The notes under the pieces were generated by a model that saw nothing but the letters and a program-made list of their open reading frames with translations, searched no databases and was not told where the DNA came from. Below, in pieces: positions 40,292-61,885 of a DNA stretch of 64,000 nt (position 1 is its first letter; each line of letters opens with the position of its first letter). Made by a program: the position numbers and the translations under genes. The stretch is from Symbiodinium natans (lineage: Eukaryota > Sar > Dinophyceae > Suessiales > Symbiodiniaceae). The stretch lies in contig CAJNDS010002141.1 of the NCBI GenBank assembly GCA_905221605.1, positions 493,378 to 557,377 on the forward strand, given 5' to 3'.

Positions 40292-43200
40292 AGAATTTGT
40301 GTTTATTGTTCATTCTCCCCCTTCTTGGGTTTTAAGGGGATCCTGTCTAGGATAGACATGCGTACCGTATCAGAGTGTTCACAGGGCTTCTCAACTCTAG
40401 ACCCTAAACCTTAAACAAAGGAGAAGAAAGCCCTGACCATCACGAATGGCAAGTGGTCCTTACTGCCACTGATGAGGGGCGACGTCGTCACTGAGCAGCT
40501 GAATGAGTACACTTTACAGGTTTGGGGGATACCAGGATACCATAGTACCCCATAGAACTGAAAGTGTACACTTTTTTTGGGGCTTATGAACTCAGCAACT
40601 AACTTTGTGGTGCTTTACTTCAACTTTAAATCCTCAGCCTTTTTGGATTTCTTTTGTGTTTCTTAACCAAGCAGCTAGAAATGTAATCCATAGCTACCTT
40701 CCTAAGTGCAGCCGAGCTAAGGTCGCCAGTTTCCTGAAGCAGGTGGAGCGGGGGGTCCTGAAGCCGGAGTTTGAAGCGAGCGAAGGGCACGGCTACAGCC
40801 GTGAGATCTCCCAAGAGGCTCAAAGCTTGATTCGAGTTTAGGGTTTAGGGTTTAGGGTGTGGGGTTTAGGGTTTAGGGTTTAGGTTTTAGGGTTTAGGGT
40901 TTAGGGTTTAGGGTTTAGGGTTTAGGGTTTAGGGTTTAGGGTGCCGGGTTTAGTGTGCAGGGTTTAGAGGGTTTAGGGTTTAGGGTTGGGGAAAGTTGCA
41001 TGGTCCCTCAATGTGGTCCCTGCCTCCTTTCAAGGGTTCTGAAGTATGGGCCCTTGGGTTTGTATAGGGTATATACGTGGTAGATAGGGGCTCCCCTTGC
41101 CAAGGGCCCTTACTAAGGGACCATGTAACTACTCTAAGAGAGGCGCAGCATGTGGCGATCATTGGAGATCTTCATGGGCAGCTCTTCAATCTCCTTGCTT
41201 ACTTGTTGAACATCCAAACGGTTCACAAGGACAAAGGCTTCCGCCGCCTTGAGGGGTCGTCCTTGTTGTTTTGCGATCCCCAAATTCAGTACGTCTTCAT
41301 GGGTGACTATGTGGACCGCGGCGAAAGAGGAGTGGAGCTGCTTCTACTTCTACTCGCCTACAAGGCGGGAGTTCTAAAACTTGTCTCAGATGGACAATGA
41401 CAATGAGACTCATGGCCAGTTGGAGGTTTAGGGTTTAGGGATTTGGGATTCAGGGTTTATAGAGTTTAATTCAGTTTATAGAGTTTAATTCAGTTTATAG
41501 GGTTTAAAGGGTGTATGGGGTTAAAAGGTATTAACTTGTCTCCCCCTCCTGGGATACTCTTGGGTCTAGCCCTAAACCCTAAACCCTAAACCCTAAACCC
41601 TAAACACTAAACACTAAACCCTAAACCCTAAACCCTAAACCTTCGGCCATTCCTGAGACCCTGAAGATCCCTGAAGGCTCGATGCCCTCAAGGCCTGATT
41701 CTCTTGCAAGGCAACCACGAGACTCCGGACATGTGGGGCAAGTATGGCTTCGGTCACTCGGTTGAGGGTTTAGGGTTTAGGGTTTAGGGTTTAGGGTTTA
41801 GGGTTTAGGGTTTAGGGTTTAGGGTTTAGCCCAGTGGCACCCGTTTGCTCCTTCGTTGAGTTTAGGGGTTGCATTTTCAAGAAGCCAACCCCTAAGGAGG
41901 GTGCCCCTTGTTATGATATGGGGGTGTACGGCCATACGGGACCCCGAATATAGACCCCAAATAGTAGGATCCCCTTATCATAAGGACCCCAAGAACTAAA
42001 CCCTAAACCCCACACGACAAACCCTCAACCCTAAACCCTCAACCCTAAACCCTAAACCCTAAACCCTCATGTCGGAATCCGCAAGATGGTCGGCCACTGG
42101 GCCTGCCAAGGAAAGGAGCTGAGGCATAAGTTGGCCATCGGAAGCTTGGTTGCCCAGTGGTTCCCTTATAAAATAACCAACCCAAAAAAGGTTTAGGGTT
42201 TAGGGTTTAGGGCTACCAAGGAAGAAACCACATCGTGAAGGTCGTGGAACTTCTGCCCTACGTCGCGGTGGCACCTGGCAAGTTCATGGCCTTGCATGGC
42301 GGGATCAGCCCACGGATGGTGCAGAGCTGCGCAGGAAACCCTAAACCCTAAACCACCCTAAACCCTAAACCCTAAACCCTAAACCCTAAACCCCGCGCAG
42401 GAAAGGCCGGCCACTTTGGGGACTGCCTCGATGCGGGGACTGCCCAGACGACAGTGTGGGCCGATCCTCATGCTGCTCGGTAGGCCCGGTAGGCCCATGG
42501 GATTTTCTCATATTTTCCTTTTTGGTTTAGGGTTTAGGGTTCAGGGTTTAGGGTTTAGGGTTTAGGATGTTCACAGTCCTTAATTGGGACTATCGTACCC
42601 CCTTTTATAATCCCTACTGAGGACTGTTACCACGAGGAGGAACAGCCCAACTTGCTGTGCTTAAGGGGGTCACATACGTGGAACATTCTCCTCAGAGGGC
42701 CACATACTAGCAATGTTCTCCTAAGAGGGTCACATACTAGGTAATAGGAAACCCTAAACCCTAAACCCTAAAGCCTAAACCCAAAACCCCAAACCCTGAA
42801 CCCTAAACCCCAAACCCTAAACCCTAAACCGCTTTTAAGGGCCCTCCCAGGATGGCAGGGGCTGGATTGCTTCTCCGAGGGGTCCAGAGATCTACAAGTT
42901 TCTCGGCTTTCTAGGGTTTGGGGTTTAGGGTTTAGGGTTTAGGGTTTAGGGCTAGGACCGGGAGTAGGCCTTTTTTTTTGTTTTGTTTTTCCTTTTTTTA
43001 GGGTTTGGGGTTCCCTTATCTCCTCCTTAAAACTGAAAAGGTTACCCTTTTTATTCCTAGGCTACTCCCGGGTCTAGTCTGGCTGGTTCCTAGGACTTTC
43101 ATCCTTTTGGGTTTTTGGTAGACACCGCAAAAAAGGAGCCTAAAAGTTTTAAATGTTTTGGAGGTGTTCAGGGGACCCTAAACCCTAAGCCCTAAATCTT

Positions 43201-45462
43201 CAACGCTATACCCTAAACCCGGTTCCAAGTTCAGTATAGGTTTGGCATGGACGTCGCCAAGCTCTTCTTGCAGTCCAATGACCTGAAGGCCATCTTTCGC
43301 GGATACTTACCTTAGCCAAGAGTTGAAGGTTTTCTTTTGTTCAGGGGGGGGAGGCTTTGAGGGTTTAGGGTTTTGGGTTTAGGGTTTTGGGTTTAGGGTT
43401 TTGGGTTTAGGGTAGTTGTTGGGTTTCCTTATGAAGTGGGAATATTTAAGGTCGACCTTGTTTCCCTTTGTTCTTGGCGAAGTGAGGACATGAACAAGTG
43501 CAGACAGGCTACACGGCCAAGGAGCTCGATGGATTCTGGGTGGGACTTTACTACAACTTTATTACTTTATAAGTTAGGGGTTCCTCTACTAGGTGGGACT
43601 TTACTGCAACTTCATCACTTTATAAGTTAGGGGCTCCTTTAATTTCATATTCAGGGAGCTAAAAGTTAAACTTTTTATTGGGGGATTCAAACAGCAACCG
43701 AGGATATATTGTGGCGACGGTGTTCTCCGCTGCAGACTACGTGGGTCTCTTCTGCGAGGGCGGGCGCATACCTTCATTTGACCGGGAGATGCTTGGCTTT
43801 CTTCTGGCTGGTAAGTTTTTGGGTTTTTGTAGAAGCACCAATAAGGAGCCTAAAAGGTCAACCTTTTTGGAGGGGTTCAGAAGTCAGCCAAGGATGTTCT
43901 CCTACCCTGGCGAAGGTAATGAGGGCGCCTATGTGAACTTCGACTTGGCAGAAGGCGCAATCCACAATGTGACCAGGACCCAGAGTAGGCCCTCGTTTCC
44001 TTTGTTTTTTCCTTCTTATTGGGGGCTTAGGTTCCCTGATAGAATCCCCTTTAAACCAACAAGGGTGCCCTGGTTTATTCCTAGGTAAACCCTAAACCCA
44101 AAGCCTAAACCCTAAACCCTAAACCCTAAACCCTAAACCCTTGCTCTTGGGCCTAGGTGAGGATGTCCGGATCGGTCACTAGACAGCTGGCGGCAAGGTT
44201 CACGGGCGCTACTTGCCGCTACAGCCTCTTGCAAGGAGGGACAAGCACCAACGCTCGCAACTTTGTCATAGCGGGGTAACATTTTGCATCTTTAAAGGCA
44301 CTTAAGACTCAAGAAGGAATAGAACTGCTACATGTTTAAGGGTATTTAGAGCTCAATGAGGAATAGACATTTTCAAAAATTCTTAAGCCCCAAGCCCTGA
44401 GCCCTAAGCCCTAAACCCTAAACCCTAAACCCCAAACCCTAAACCCTCTCCCAAGAATGAACAAGGCAAGAGTGGCCTGGATCGCTTCATCCGGGAGAGT
44501 CACGAGCGCCTGGCTGAGAGCAACTCCTCCTGTAGCCTGTCGGAGGCAGAGGCTCGGTAGGCCTTTGGGACGTTTTATATCTTCCCTTATTTGGGTTTAA
44601 GAGGATCATGTTCTAGGAATATCCTAAACCCTAAACCCTAAGCCCTAAACCCTAACCCTAAACCCTACGGATCATATTCAGGATTATTTGTTCAGAGGGT
44701 TTTTTGGGCCATCCGAGGAGGCGCAGTCTTTCAAAGAGAACGTTCGCAACATCCTGACGTCCTCCAAGGATCAGGAGGACCTCAAGGGATGAAGACTTAC
44801 CCCTTGGGTTTAGGGTTTAGGGTTTAGGGTTTAGGGTTTAGGGTTTAAGCTTGTACCCCCAAAGGTGCCCCTTAAATATGGCCCTTATACTCCCTAGGGG
44901 TGTTTAAAACCCCCTAAGCTTGTACCCCTAGAGGTTCCCCTTGAATATCCTCCTGCTATGGCCCTTGTACTCCCTTAGGGATCCTGTAAAAAGAGCCCCC
45001 GAAACCTAAACCCTAAACCCTAAACCCTAAACCTTGAGCAGGATCAGGAGTTCGAGGCCCGAAAGTTGGTCGACTTGCAGGGGGAGGCCTTGGTCCATGG
45101 CGAGGTGGAGATGTGCAAGAGCCGGAAGAAGGACCCTTAGTAGTTGAATGGCTTAGGGTTTAGGGTTTAGGGTTTCGGGTTTAGGGTTTTAGGGTACAGG
45201 GCTTGGAGTTTAGGGTTTAGGACTTGGGGCTTGTGCCTAGAGAGTAGCTGAATGAGCACACTCTACACTTTCTGGGACACTAGAACCCCCTATAGAACAG
45301 AAAGTGTACACTTTTCTCGGGCTTATGATCTCAACAACGAAGGACCTCATCACCCTGGAAGTCTACAATGCCCTGCGAGGCCCTGATGAAGATATCTTGG
45401 AGAAAGACATCCAGACGCGGGAGCACGAGGAGAGTGAGCTGGAAGATGAAAGCACGCCGTAG
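40251..45462 (+). CDS. PPP-family serine/threonine protein phosphatase, about 16 exons
   Basis: Metallophosphoesterase of the PPP superfamily (PP1/PP2A/PP2B/PP5-type fold), which removes phosphate from Ser/Thr using two metal ions. Exons give the signature blocks in order: GDLHGQ (from about 41165), GDYVDRGERG (about 41303), QGNHETP (about 41707), LHGGISP (about 42293), WADPHADG then IASPRGPE, IYKFGMDVAKLFLQSNDLKA, and TVFSAADYVGLFCEGG (about 43718), ending near YPGEGNEGAYVNFDLAEG. A charged, Cys-poor C-terminal tail ends TAG at 45460-45462. An N-terminal region of at least 70 residues precedes the catalytic core. Unusual points: the invariant Arg of RGNHE is Gln, and SAPNYC is SAADYV. At least seven introns are introners with 4-bp duplications or telomeric-repeat introns. 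The ATG at 40251 is uncertain; upstream exons may exist. Confidence 0.88.
40421..40497 (+). CDS. phosphatase exon
   Basis: EKKALTITNGKWSLLPLMRG then DVVTEQ. The acceptor CAAAG precedes it; a family B element follows. Confidence 0.7.
40497..40592 (+). mobile_element. small element family B, copy 2, in phosphatase intron
   Basis: CTGAATGAGTACACTTTACA at the left, GAAAGTGTACACTTTTTTTG at the right, closely matching 39950 and 45240 copies. Confidence 0.8.
40675..40836 (+). CDS. phosphatase exon
   Basis: Reads KCSRAKVASFLKQVERGVLK then PEFEASEGHGYSREISQEAQ SLIR. It joins the next exon as SLIREAQHVAIIGDLHGQ. The exact donor is ambiguous; GTTTAGGG follows directly. Confidence 0.8.
40838..40987. 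repeat. TTTAGGG array
   Basis: About 20 heptamers at the intron 5' side, with a few variants at each end. Confidence 0.97.
40993..41129 (+). mobile_element. small TIR element family D in phosphatase intron
   Basis: GTTGCATGGTCCCT at the left and AGGGACCATGTAAC at the right are inverted ends, 13 of 14 matching. The interior GAAGTATGGGCCCTTGGG recurs near 6030, 20995 and 28495. Confidence 0.85.
41141..41364 (+). CDS. phosphatase exon with GDxHG and GDxVDRG motifs
   Basis: AQHVAIIGDLHGQLFNLLAY through YVFMGDYVDRGERGVELLLL and LLAYK. Both motifs bind the active-site metals. The donor is GC after AAG (41365). Confidence 0.93.
41571..41641. repeat. CCCTAAA array
   Basis: About 10 units at the 3' side of the intron before the GNHE exon. 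Confidence 0.95.
41677..41763 (+). CDS. phosphatase exon with GNHE motif
   Basis: ARCPQGLILLQGNHETPDMW then GKYGFGHSV. GC-AG splicing of 41365-41676 restores LLAYKARCPQG. Gln replaces the usual Arg before GNHE. The 3' edge is ambiguous by a few bases because TTTAGGG starts at about 41766. Confidence 0.92.
41766..41828. repeat. TTTAGGG array
   Basis: About 9 perfect units that run straight into a truncated family A element (TAGCCCAGTGG). Confidence 0.97.
41829..42110 (+). mobile_element. introner family A, left end lost to telomeric array
   Basis: Starts TAGCCCAGTGGCACCC without CTTGG, ends CTGGGCCTGCCAAG. Its interior holds AAGAAGCCAACCCC-type family sequence plus a CCCTAAA/CCCTCAA array (42000-42068). 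Confidence 0.75.
42111..42140 (+). CDS. phosphatase microexon
   Basis: About 25-30 nt reading KELRHKLAIG, joined across TSD GAAG to RNHIVKVV. One of the shortest exons here, cut on both sides by family A introners. Confidence 0.8.
42145..42220 (+). mobile_element. introner family A, TSD GAAG, compact, with telomeric core
   Basis: Ends CTTGGTTGCCCAG and GGGCTACCAAG; GAAG at 42141-42144 and 42221-42224. Only 76 bp; three TTTAGGG units replace the 3' half. Intron 42141-42220, GA-AG, 80 bp. Confidence 0.93.
42221..42334 (+). CDS. phosphatase exon with HGGISP motif
   Basis: RNHIVKVVELLPYVAVAPGK then FMALHGGISPRMVQSCAG. The His of HGG is a metal ligand in PPP enzymes. Confidence 0.94.
42335..42400 (+). 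repeat. intron made of CCCTAAA repeat with 10-bp flanking duplication
   Basis: GCGCAGGAAA occurs at 42329-42338 and 42395-42404, separated by 56 bp of nearly pure CCCTAAA. Removing 66 bp (GA-AG) joins SCAG to KAGHFGDC in frame. Confidence 0.93.
42401..42474 (+). CDS. phosphatase exon with WADP motif
   Basis: KAGHFGDCLDAGTAQTTVWA then DPHA. Matches the W-x-D-P block of PPP enzymes. Confidence 0.93.
42475..42850 (+). mobile_element. compound intron: family H ends with family E and telomeric arrays inside
   Basis: H ends GCTCGGTAGGCC and GGGCCCTCCCAG. Nested inside are a TTTAGGG run (42525-42565), a family E copy (42568-42651) and a CCCTAAA run (42750-42832). GC-AG, 376 bp. Confidence 0.8.
42851..42897 (+). 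CDS. phosphatase exon with SPRG motif
   Basis: DGRGWIASPRGPEIYK, the G-W-x-x-SPRG block. The donor is GT of TSD GTTT. Confidence 0.92.
42898..43239 (+). mobile_element. compound intron with families F and G, TSD GTTT
   Basis: GTTT at 42898-42901 and 43240-43243. Inside: TTTAGGG run, F-type segment (42953-43081), G-type segment (43081-43185), short CCCTAAA, ending AGTTCAGTATAG. GT-AG, 342 bp. Confidence 0.8.
43240..43301 (+). CDS. phosphatase exon
   Basis: FGMDVAKLFLQSNDLKAIFR G, matching the FG-x-D-V-x-x-FL-x-x-N-x-L block; junction IYKFGMDV in frame. Confidence 0.93.
43531..43640. repeat. 54-bp tandem duplication
   Basis: GGTGGGACTTTACTACAACT followed by TTATTACTTTATAAGTTAGG and GGTTCCTCTACTA is repeated once with few changes, inside the intron 43302-43702. 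Confidence 0.88.
43703..43787 (+). CDS. phosphatase exon with SAxxY motif
   Basis: YIVATVFSAADYVGLFCEGG then RIPSFDRE. GATA at 43302 and 43703 is the duplicated site; the join reads IFRGYIVATVFS. Confidence 0.93.
43792..43892 (+). mobile_element. introner family G, TSD GATG
   Basis: Ends CTTGGCTTTCTTCTG and CAGAAGTCAGCCAAG, 13 of 15 inverted matches; GATG at 43788-43791 and 43893-43896. The intron is GA-AG, 105 bp. It has no telomeric repeat, so it is a clean reference copy. Confidence 0.94.
43893..43968 (+). CDS. phosphatase exon, end of catalytic core
   Basis: MFSYPGEGNEGAYVNFDLAE then GAIHN. Joined as DREMFSYPGEG. Confidence 0.93.
43973..44156 (+). mobile_element. introner family F, TSD GTGA, with CCCTAAA insert
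   Basis: Ends CCAGGACCCAGAGTAGG and TTGGGCCTAG; GTGA at 43969-43972 and 44157-44160. Interior AGGTTCCC and AAGGGTGCCC family sequence plus CCCTAAA units. GT-AG, 188 bp. Confidence 0.9.
44157..44270 (+). CDS. phosphatase exon, C-terminal region
   Basis: VRMSGSVTRQLAARFTGATC continues open to GGGTAA. The 3' edge is uncertain; a family L segment starts at about 44272. Confidence 0.6.
44456..44548 (+). CDS. phosphatase exon, C-terminal region
   Basis: NEQGKSGLDRFIRESHERLA then ESNSSCSLSEA. Acidic, likely helical tail. The acceptor CCAAG precedes it. Confidence 0.8.
44553..44717 (+). mobile_element. introner family H, TSD GAGG, with CCCTAAA insert
   Basis: Ends CTCGGTAGGCC and GGCCATCCGAG; GAGG at 44549-44552 and 44718-44721. 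An internal duplication of GGATCAT-TC-AGGA flanks the CCCTAAA run. GA-AG, 169 bp. Confidence 0.93.
44718..44786 (+). CDS. phosphatase exon, C-terminal region
   Basis: EAQSFKENVRNILTSSKDQE then DLK. Junction SEAEAQSFKENV in frame. Confidence 0.88.
45042..45131 (+). CDS. phosphatase exon, C-terminal region
   Basis: DQEFEARKLVDLQGEALVHG then EVEMCKSRKK. The acceptor GAGCAG follows a CCCTAAA run. TSD GACC at the donor. Confidence 0.85.
45132..45342 (+). mobile_element. intron with family B element and TTTAGGG array, TSD GACC
   Basis: GACC at 45132-45135 and 45343-45346. Starts CTTAGTAGTTGAATG, ends ACAACGAAG. Contains a TTTAGGG/TTTCGGG run and family B copy 3 (45245-45310). GA-AG. Confidence 0.85.
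45343..45462 (+). CDS. phosphatase last exon
   Basis: DLITLEVYNALRGPDEDILE then an acidic Glu/Asp-rich tail ending STP and TAG (45460-45462). Junction SRKKDLITLEV in frame. Confidence 0.9.
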   Translation, partial: DLITLEVYNALRGPDEDILEKDIQTREHEESELEDESTP

Positions 45463-45988
45463 CTGCCGTAGCGACAGGATCACCCTTAGAAGGTCCGTAG
45501 CGCCTGCGGCAGCTGAAAGATTGGGATGTCCGGATTGGCAAGACAGAAGGCGTAGGCGCAAGCATGCGTAGGCCATGCAGAGGCGGTGCGCTGGAGCGCA
45601 AGAGATCTCAGCTTCGTCCGCTGTCCCAATTTCCACACCAACAAACTCCAAGGCCACGCCGTGCGAGCGATCTTCGGGCCCCACATCTGCGGCGACGCCC
45701 TTGCCGGGGGCCTGTTATTGGGGGGTTTAGGGTATAGGGTTTAGGGTTTAGGGTTTAGGGTTTAGGGTTTAGTCGTTGGCAGGGTCTCGGATGTTGGGTT
45801 CAGTGTACAGGGTGCTCTATATGTGCCTTCTACCTGTAAGCTGCAAGAAGTCCCTACAGTAGTATGTAGTCCCTACTTACTTTCATGAAGGGATAGTAGT
45901 ATATAGGCCCTGTATACTTAAGTGCATCCACTGCAGCCCAAAAGCACCTCCCAGATTCCAGGGCAACCAAGTAATCGGTTGACGCCTA
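45463..45988. other. downstream of phosphatase, unique then array
   Basis: Unique GC-rich sequence (45463-45715) with overlapping ORFs and no family, possibly 3' UTR; a TTTAGGG array (45724-45770) and a short unique block follow. Confidence 0.4.
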
Positions 45989-46129
45989 CTTGGAGGTTCA
46001 TGGTACTTGGTAACTAAGTAGGACTGTACTTATAGCTGTACTTATAACCATTTTAGGGCACTTAAGGGGCTTATAAGTGGCTTTATAAGTACAGATATAA
46101 TTAGTTGCTAAGTACCATGAACCTCCAAG
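45989..46129. mobile_element. family C palindromic MITE, TA target site
   Basis: CTTGGAGGTTCATGGTACTT and its complement as ends, flanked by TA. 141 bp. Confidence 0.92.
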
Positions 46130-46304
46130 TATGACCTTGTGATGCATGTGTGCAGGGTAATTATGTGGGCAGCTGCAGGTCTTGCAGACTGTGCACTTAA
46201 GAGGTCTTGCAGACTTTGCGCAACCAGGCAAAGAGCCTAGAAGACTTTTTGTCAAGTATGCCCTAAACCCTAAACCCTAAGCCCTAAACCCTAAACCCTA
46301 GGGG

Positions 46305-46375
46305 GTCCAAATGCCCCAAGGGCCCTATATAGCAAGGGGCAAGTATTCCCTATGCAGGGACATGGACCCTTAGGG
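46305..46375. mobile_element. foldback element family K, short copy 3
   Basis: GGGGTCCAAATGCCCCAAGG at the left and GGGACATGGACCCT at the right; a shortened relative of 34790-34902. Confidence 0.55.
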
Positions 46376-46434
46376 TCACGGTTTCTAAGACTCCCTAAGG
46401 TTGTTTAGAGGGTTCAGAGTTTTCTAGGGTTTGG

Positions 46435-46555
46435 GGTTCAGGGTTCAGGGTTCAGGGTTTAGGGTTTAGGGTTTAGGGTTTAGGGTTTAGGGTTTAGGGT
46501 TTAGGGTTTAGGGTTTAGGGTTTAGGGTTTAGGGTTTAGTGTGAGGGTTTAGGGC
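46435..46555. repeat. TTTAGGG array
   Basis: About 16 units, TTCAGGG at the left edge. Confidence 0.97.
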
Positions 46556-48671
46556 ATTGAATTTCGTCCCTTAACCGAAGCTCAACCCCCTAAACCCTAA
46601 AACAGCCCTTCGGAGGACGTGTCCACTGACGGCACGCAGTTGCTTACTGGAAGCTGTCGCGACGAGGTCGGTGGGTCACCATGGGGTGTGTGGTTTAGGG
46701 CTTTGGGGTGCTGAGGACTTGTGGGCACTTAGGCTTGTATAGTAAGAGTCTTCTAAGAGGAAGTATAAGACCTAAACCCCCCCTCTAAATCCATCCCAAA
46801 ACTTAAACCCTAAGCCCTAACCCCCCCCCCCAAAAAAAAATAAAAATAAAAAAAAAATAAAAAAGAAACACCTGTTTTCAGGGTGGGGCTGTGCGGCGGC
46901 ATGGGCTAAGACAACGATCCTGAACCTCTCAGCCTGAAACCCTGCAAGAGTTTGGGGGGTCTGAGAATATTTAGGATTTACGGTTTACGGTTTACGGTTA
47001 AGGGTTCAGGGTTTAGGGTTTAGGGTTTAGGGTGTGGGGTTTAAGCCTCTGGTTGGAAGGAGTACTAGGGACCCACCTGATACTCCCAGTGGCTGAAGCC
47101 CTGAGCCCTAAACCCTAAACCCTAAACCCTGAACCCTAAACTTTAACCTTAATACCCTGATCCCGAAGCTTGCGTTTAGGGATTAGGGTCTGGGGTCTGG
47201 GCTTTTTGTTGGGGGTATAAGAAGGGACTTCTAGAAGGGATCCTGACTCTTATTCCCCTATAAAACCCGTACAGTCTTATACAGTCCCTAATCCTAAACC
47301 CTAAACCCTAAACCCTAAACACCGAAGTAGCCCCTACGTGACCCCTGAGGTGCTTTTTTGGGGTACAAGGGCCATTCAGAATAGCTGGCATATCAATTCA
47401 GTTGCAGCCGCATGGGCACTTGTCTAAGGGGCCAATTCAAAAATGTTGCGAAGGAAGTTTTGTTGACCGTCTTTGCAGCTGAGGAATTCCGGGGTGAGGG
47501 CCTACTGGGTCTTTCGGGGGTCCAGATAGCCTTGAGGGAAATTCGTGCTTCCGCAGTGCTTCACCTCAAGGGTAAGCCCAGCCTAGCTGCAGTTTTTCAC
47601 TGCGCATGGGACAGGATGCAGGTGTGTACTCGACTATCCTTCAGAGACGGCTGAGCAGAGTAGACACCAGCGGATTCGGTTCGGGAGGCCTGGGTTTACG
47701 GTTTAGGGTTTAGGGTTCAGGGTTCAGGGTTTAGGGTTTAGGGTTTAGGGTTTAGGGTTTAGGGTTTAGGGTCTAGTGTTTAGGGTTTAGGGTTTAGGGT
47801 TTAGGCTTAGGGTTTAGGGTTTAGGGTTTAGGGTGAAGGGCTCTAGGGTTGGGATGTTCCCCCTTATAGCAAGAGTCCTTAAAAGGGATGTTCAGTATCC
47901 CCTATGATGATCCTAAACCCTAAGCCCTAAACCCTAAACCCTAAACCCCTATTGAGGACTGTTAGTATACAGGTGAACATCCCAGCTCTAGTGTCTTAAT
48001 AGTGCTGCAGGGACGCGGAGAAAACAAACCGACCCTGACCCCCCAAAAAGTTACTTTTCCCAGCGTCGATGCCCTTGCCTGCAAGATGTGCACAGTTCTT
48101 GAAGGGTTTAGGGTTTAGGGTTTAGGGTTTAGGGTTTAGGGTTTAGGGTTTAGGGTACTACTCCGTTCCGTTTGTGATGTTTTTCTTGGCAGATGGTCAC
48201 CACAACTTCAGAATATCCCTGAGCCCTGAAGCCGAATTTCCTGGCCTACAGTTGAGTAGCCACCCTAAACCCTAAACCCAAAAACCCTAAAGCGCTAACA
48301 CAGAGGCATACCACATCAAACTGTTGGTCAACTCGAGGGGTCCAAGTATGGGGTCTTGGTCTGGGTCCCTTGTTATATAGCCCTTGTGTACACTCTATAT
48401 GATAAGACCCACCCTAAACCCTAAACCCTAAACCCTAAACCCCTCGGATCCCTATATAAAAAGGGTAAGGGACCATGCCAAGGGTCCATGGTTTCAACCT
48501 CAGATCAACAGTGAACCCCTGCACCCTAAACTAAACCCTAAACCCTAAACCCCTGGTATGGTGTCTTTGGTAAACCCTCGAATCTACGGCTCCAGATTAG
48601 CAGGGTCTAGGCTCCGTTCGCAAGCTACAAACCCTTGTAAGCTCCTGAACATGTTAAGCCTGACACGCCTC
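46556..48671. other. intergenic or intronic stretch, repeats and one weak ORF
   Basis: Holds an A-rich run (46828-46865), a TTTACGG/TTTAGGG run (46973-47035), a TTTAGGG array (47700-47845), a family E copy (about 47850-47985, split by CCCTAAA) and a TTTAGGG array (48100-48155). An 80-codon frame at 47412-47654 has no recognised family. Confidence 0.45.
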
Positions 48672-48775
48672 TTAAACCCCAAACCCTAAACCCTAAACCC
48701 TAAACCCTAAACCCTAAACCCTAAACCCTAAACCCTAAACCCTAAACCCTACACCCTAAACCCTAACCCTAAACC
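48672..48775. repeat. CCCTAAA array
   Basis: About 15 units just before exon 48781. Confidence 0.97.
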
Positions 48776-48780
48776 TCAAC

Positions 48781-61599
<12,819 letters not shown>

Positions 61600-61616
61600 C
61601 ATGGCGGGGGTGCGGG

Positions 61617-61705
61617 AGGTTTAGGGTTTAGGGTTTAGAGTTTAGGGTTTAGGGTTTAGGGTTTAGGGTTTAGGGTTTAGGGTTTAGGTTTAGGGTTTAG
61701 GGTTT
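61617..61705. repeat. TTTAGGG array
   Basis: About 12 units. Confidence 0.97.
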
Positions 61706-61819
61706 CGGGGGCACCTATGCTCGAAGCCTTAAACTGCAAACCCTAAGCCCTAAACCGGTGAGGGCTTTAGGTCTAGGAGCTCTCAGCCCCCAAAAAATAG
61801 AGCCGGCTTTGCAACCGGT

Positions 61820-61885
61820 TGGGGTTTAGGGTTTAGGGTTTAGGGTTTAGGGTTCAGGGTTCAGTGTTCAGGGTTCAGGGTTCAG
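61820..61885. repeat. TTTAGGG/TTCAGGG array
   Basis: Four TTTAGGG then about five TTCAGGG units. Confidence 0.93.

Noticed and set aside
45331-45684. 117-codon minus-strand ORF
   Set aside because: It is antisense to the last phosphatase exon (45343-45462), whose frame is fixed by the SRKKDLITLEV junction.
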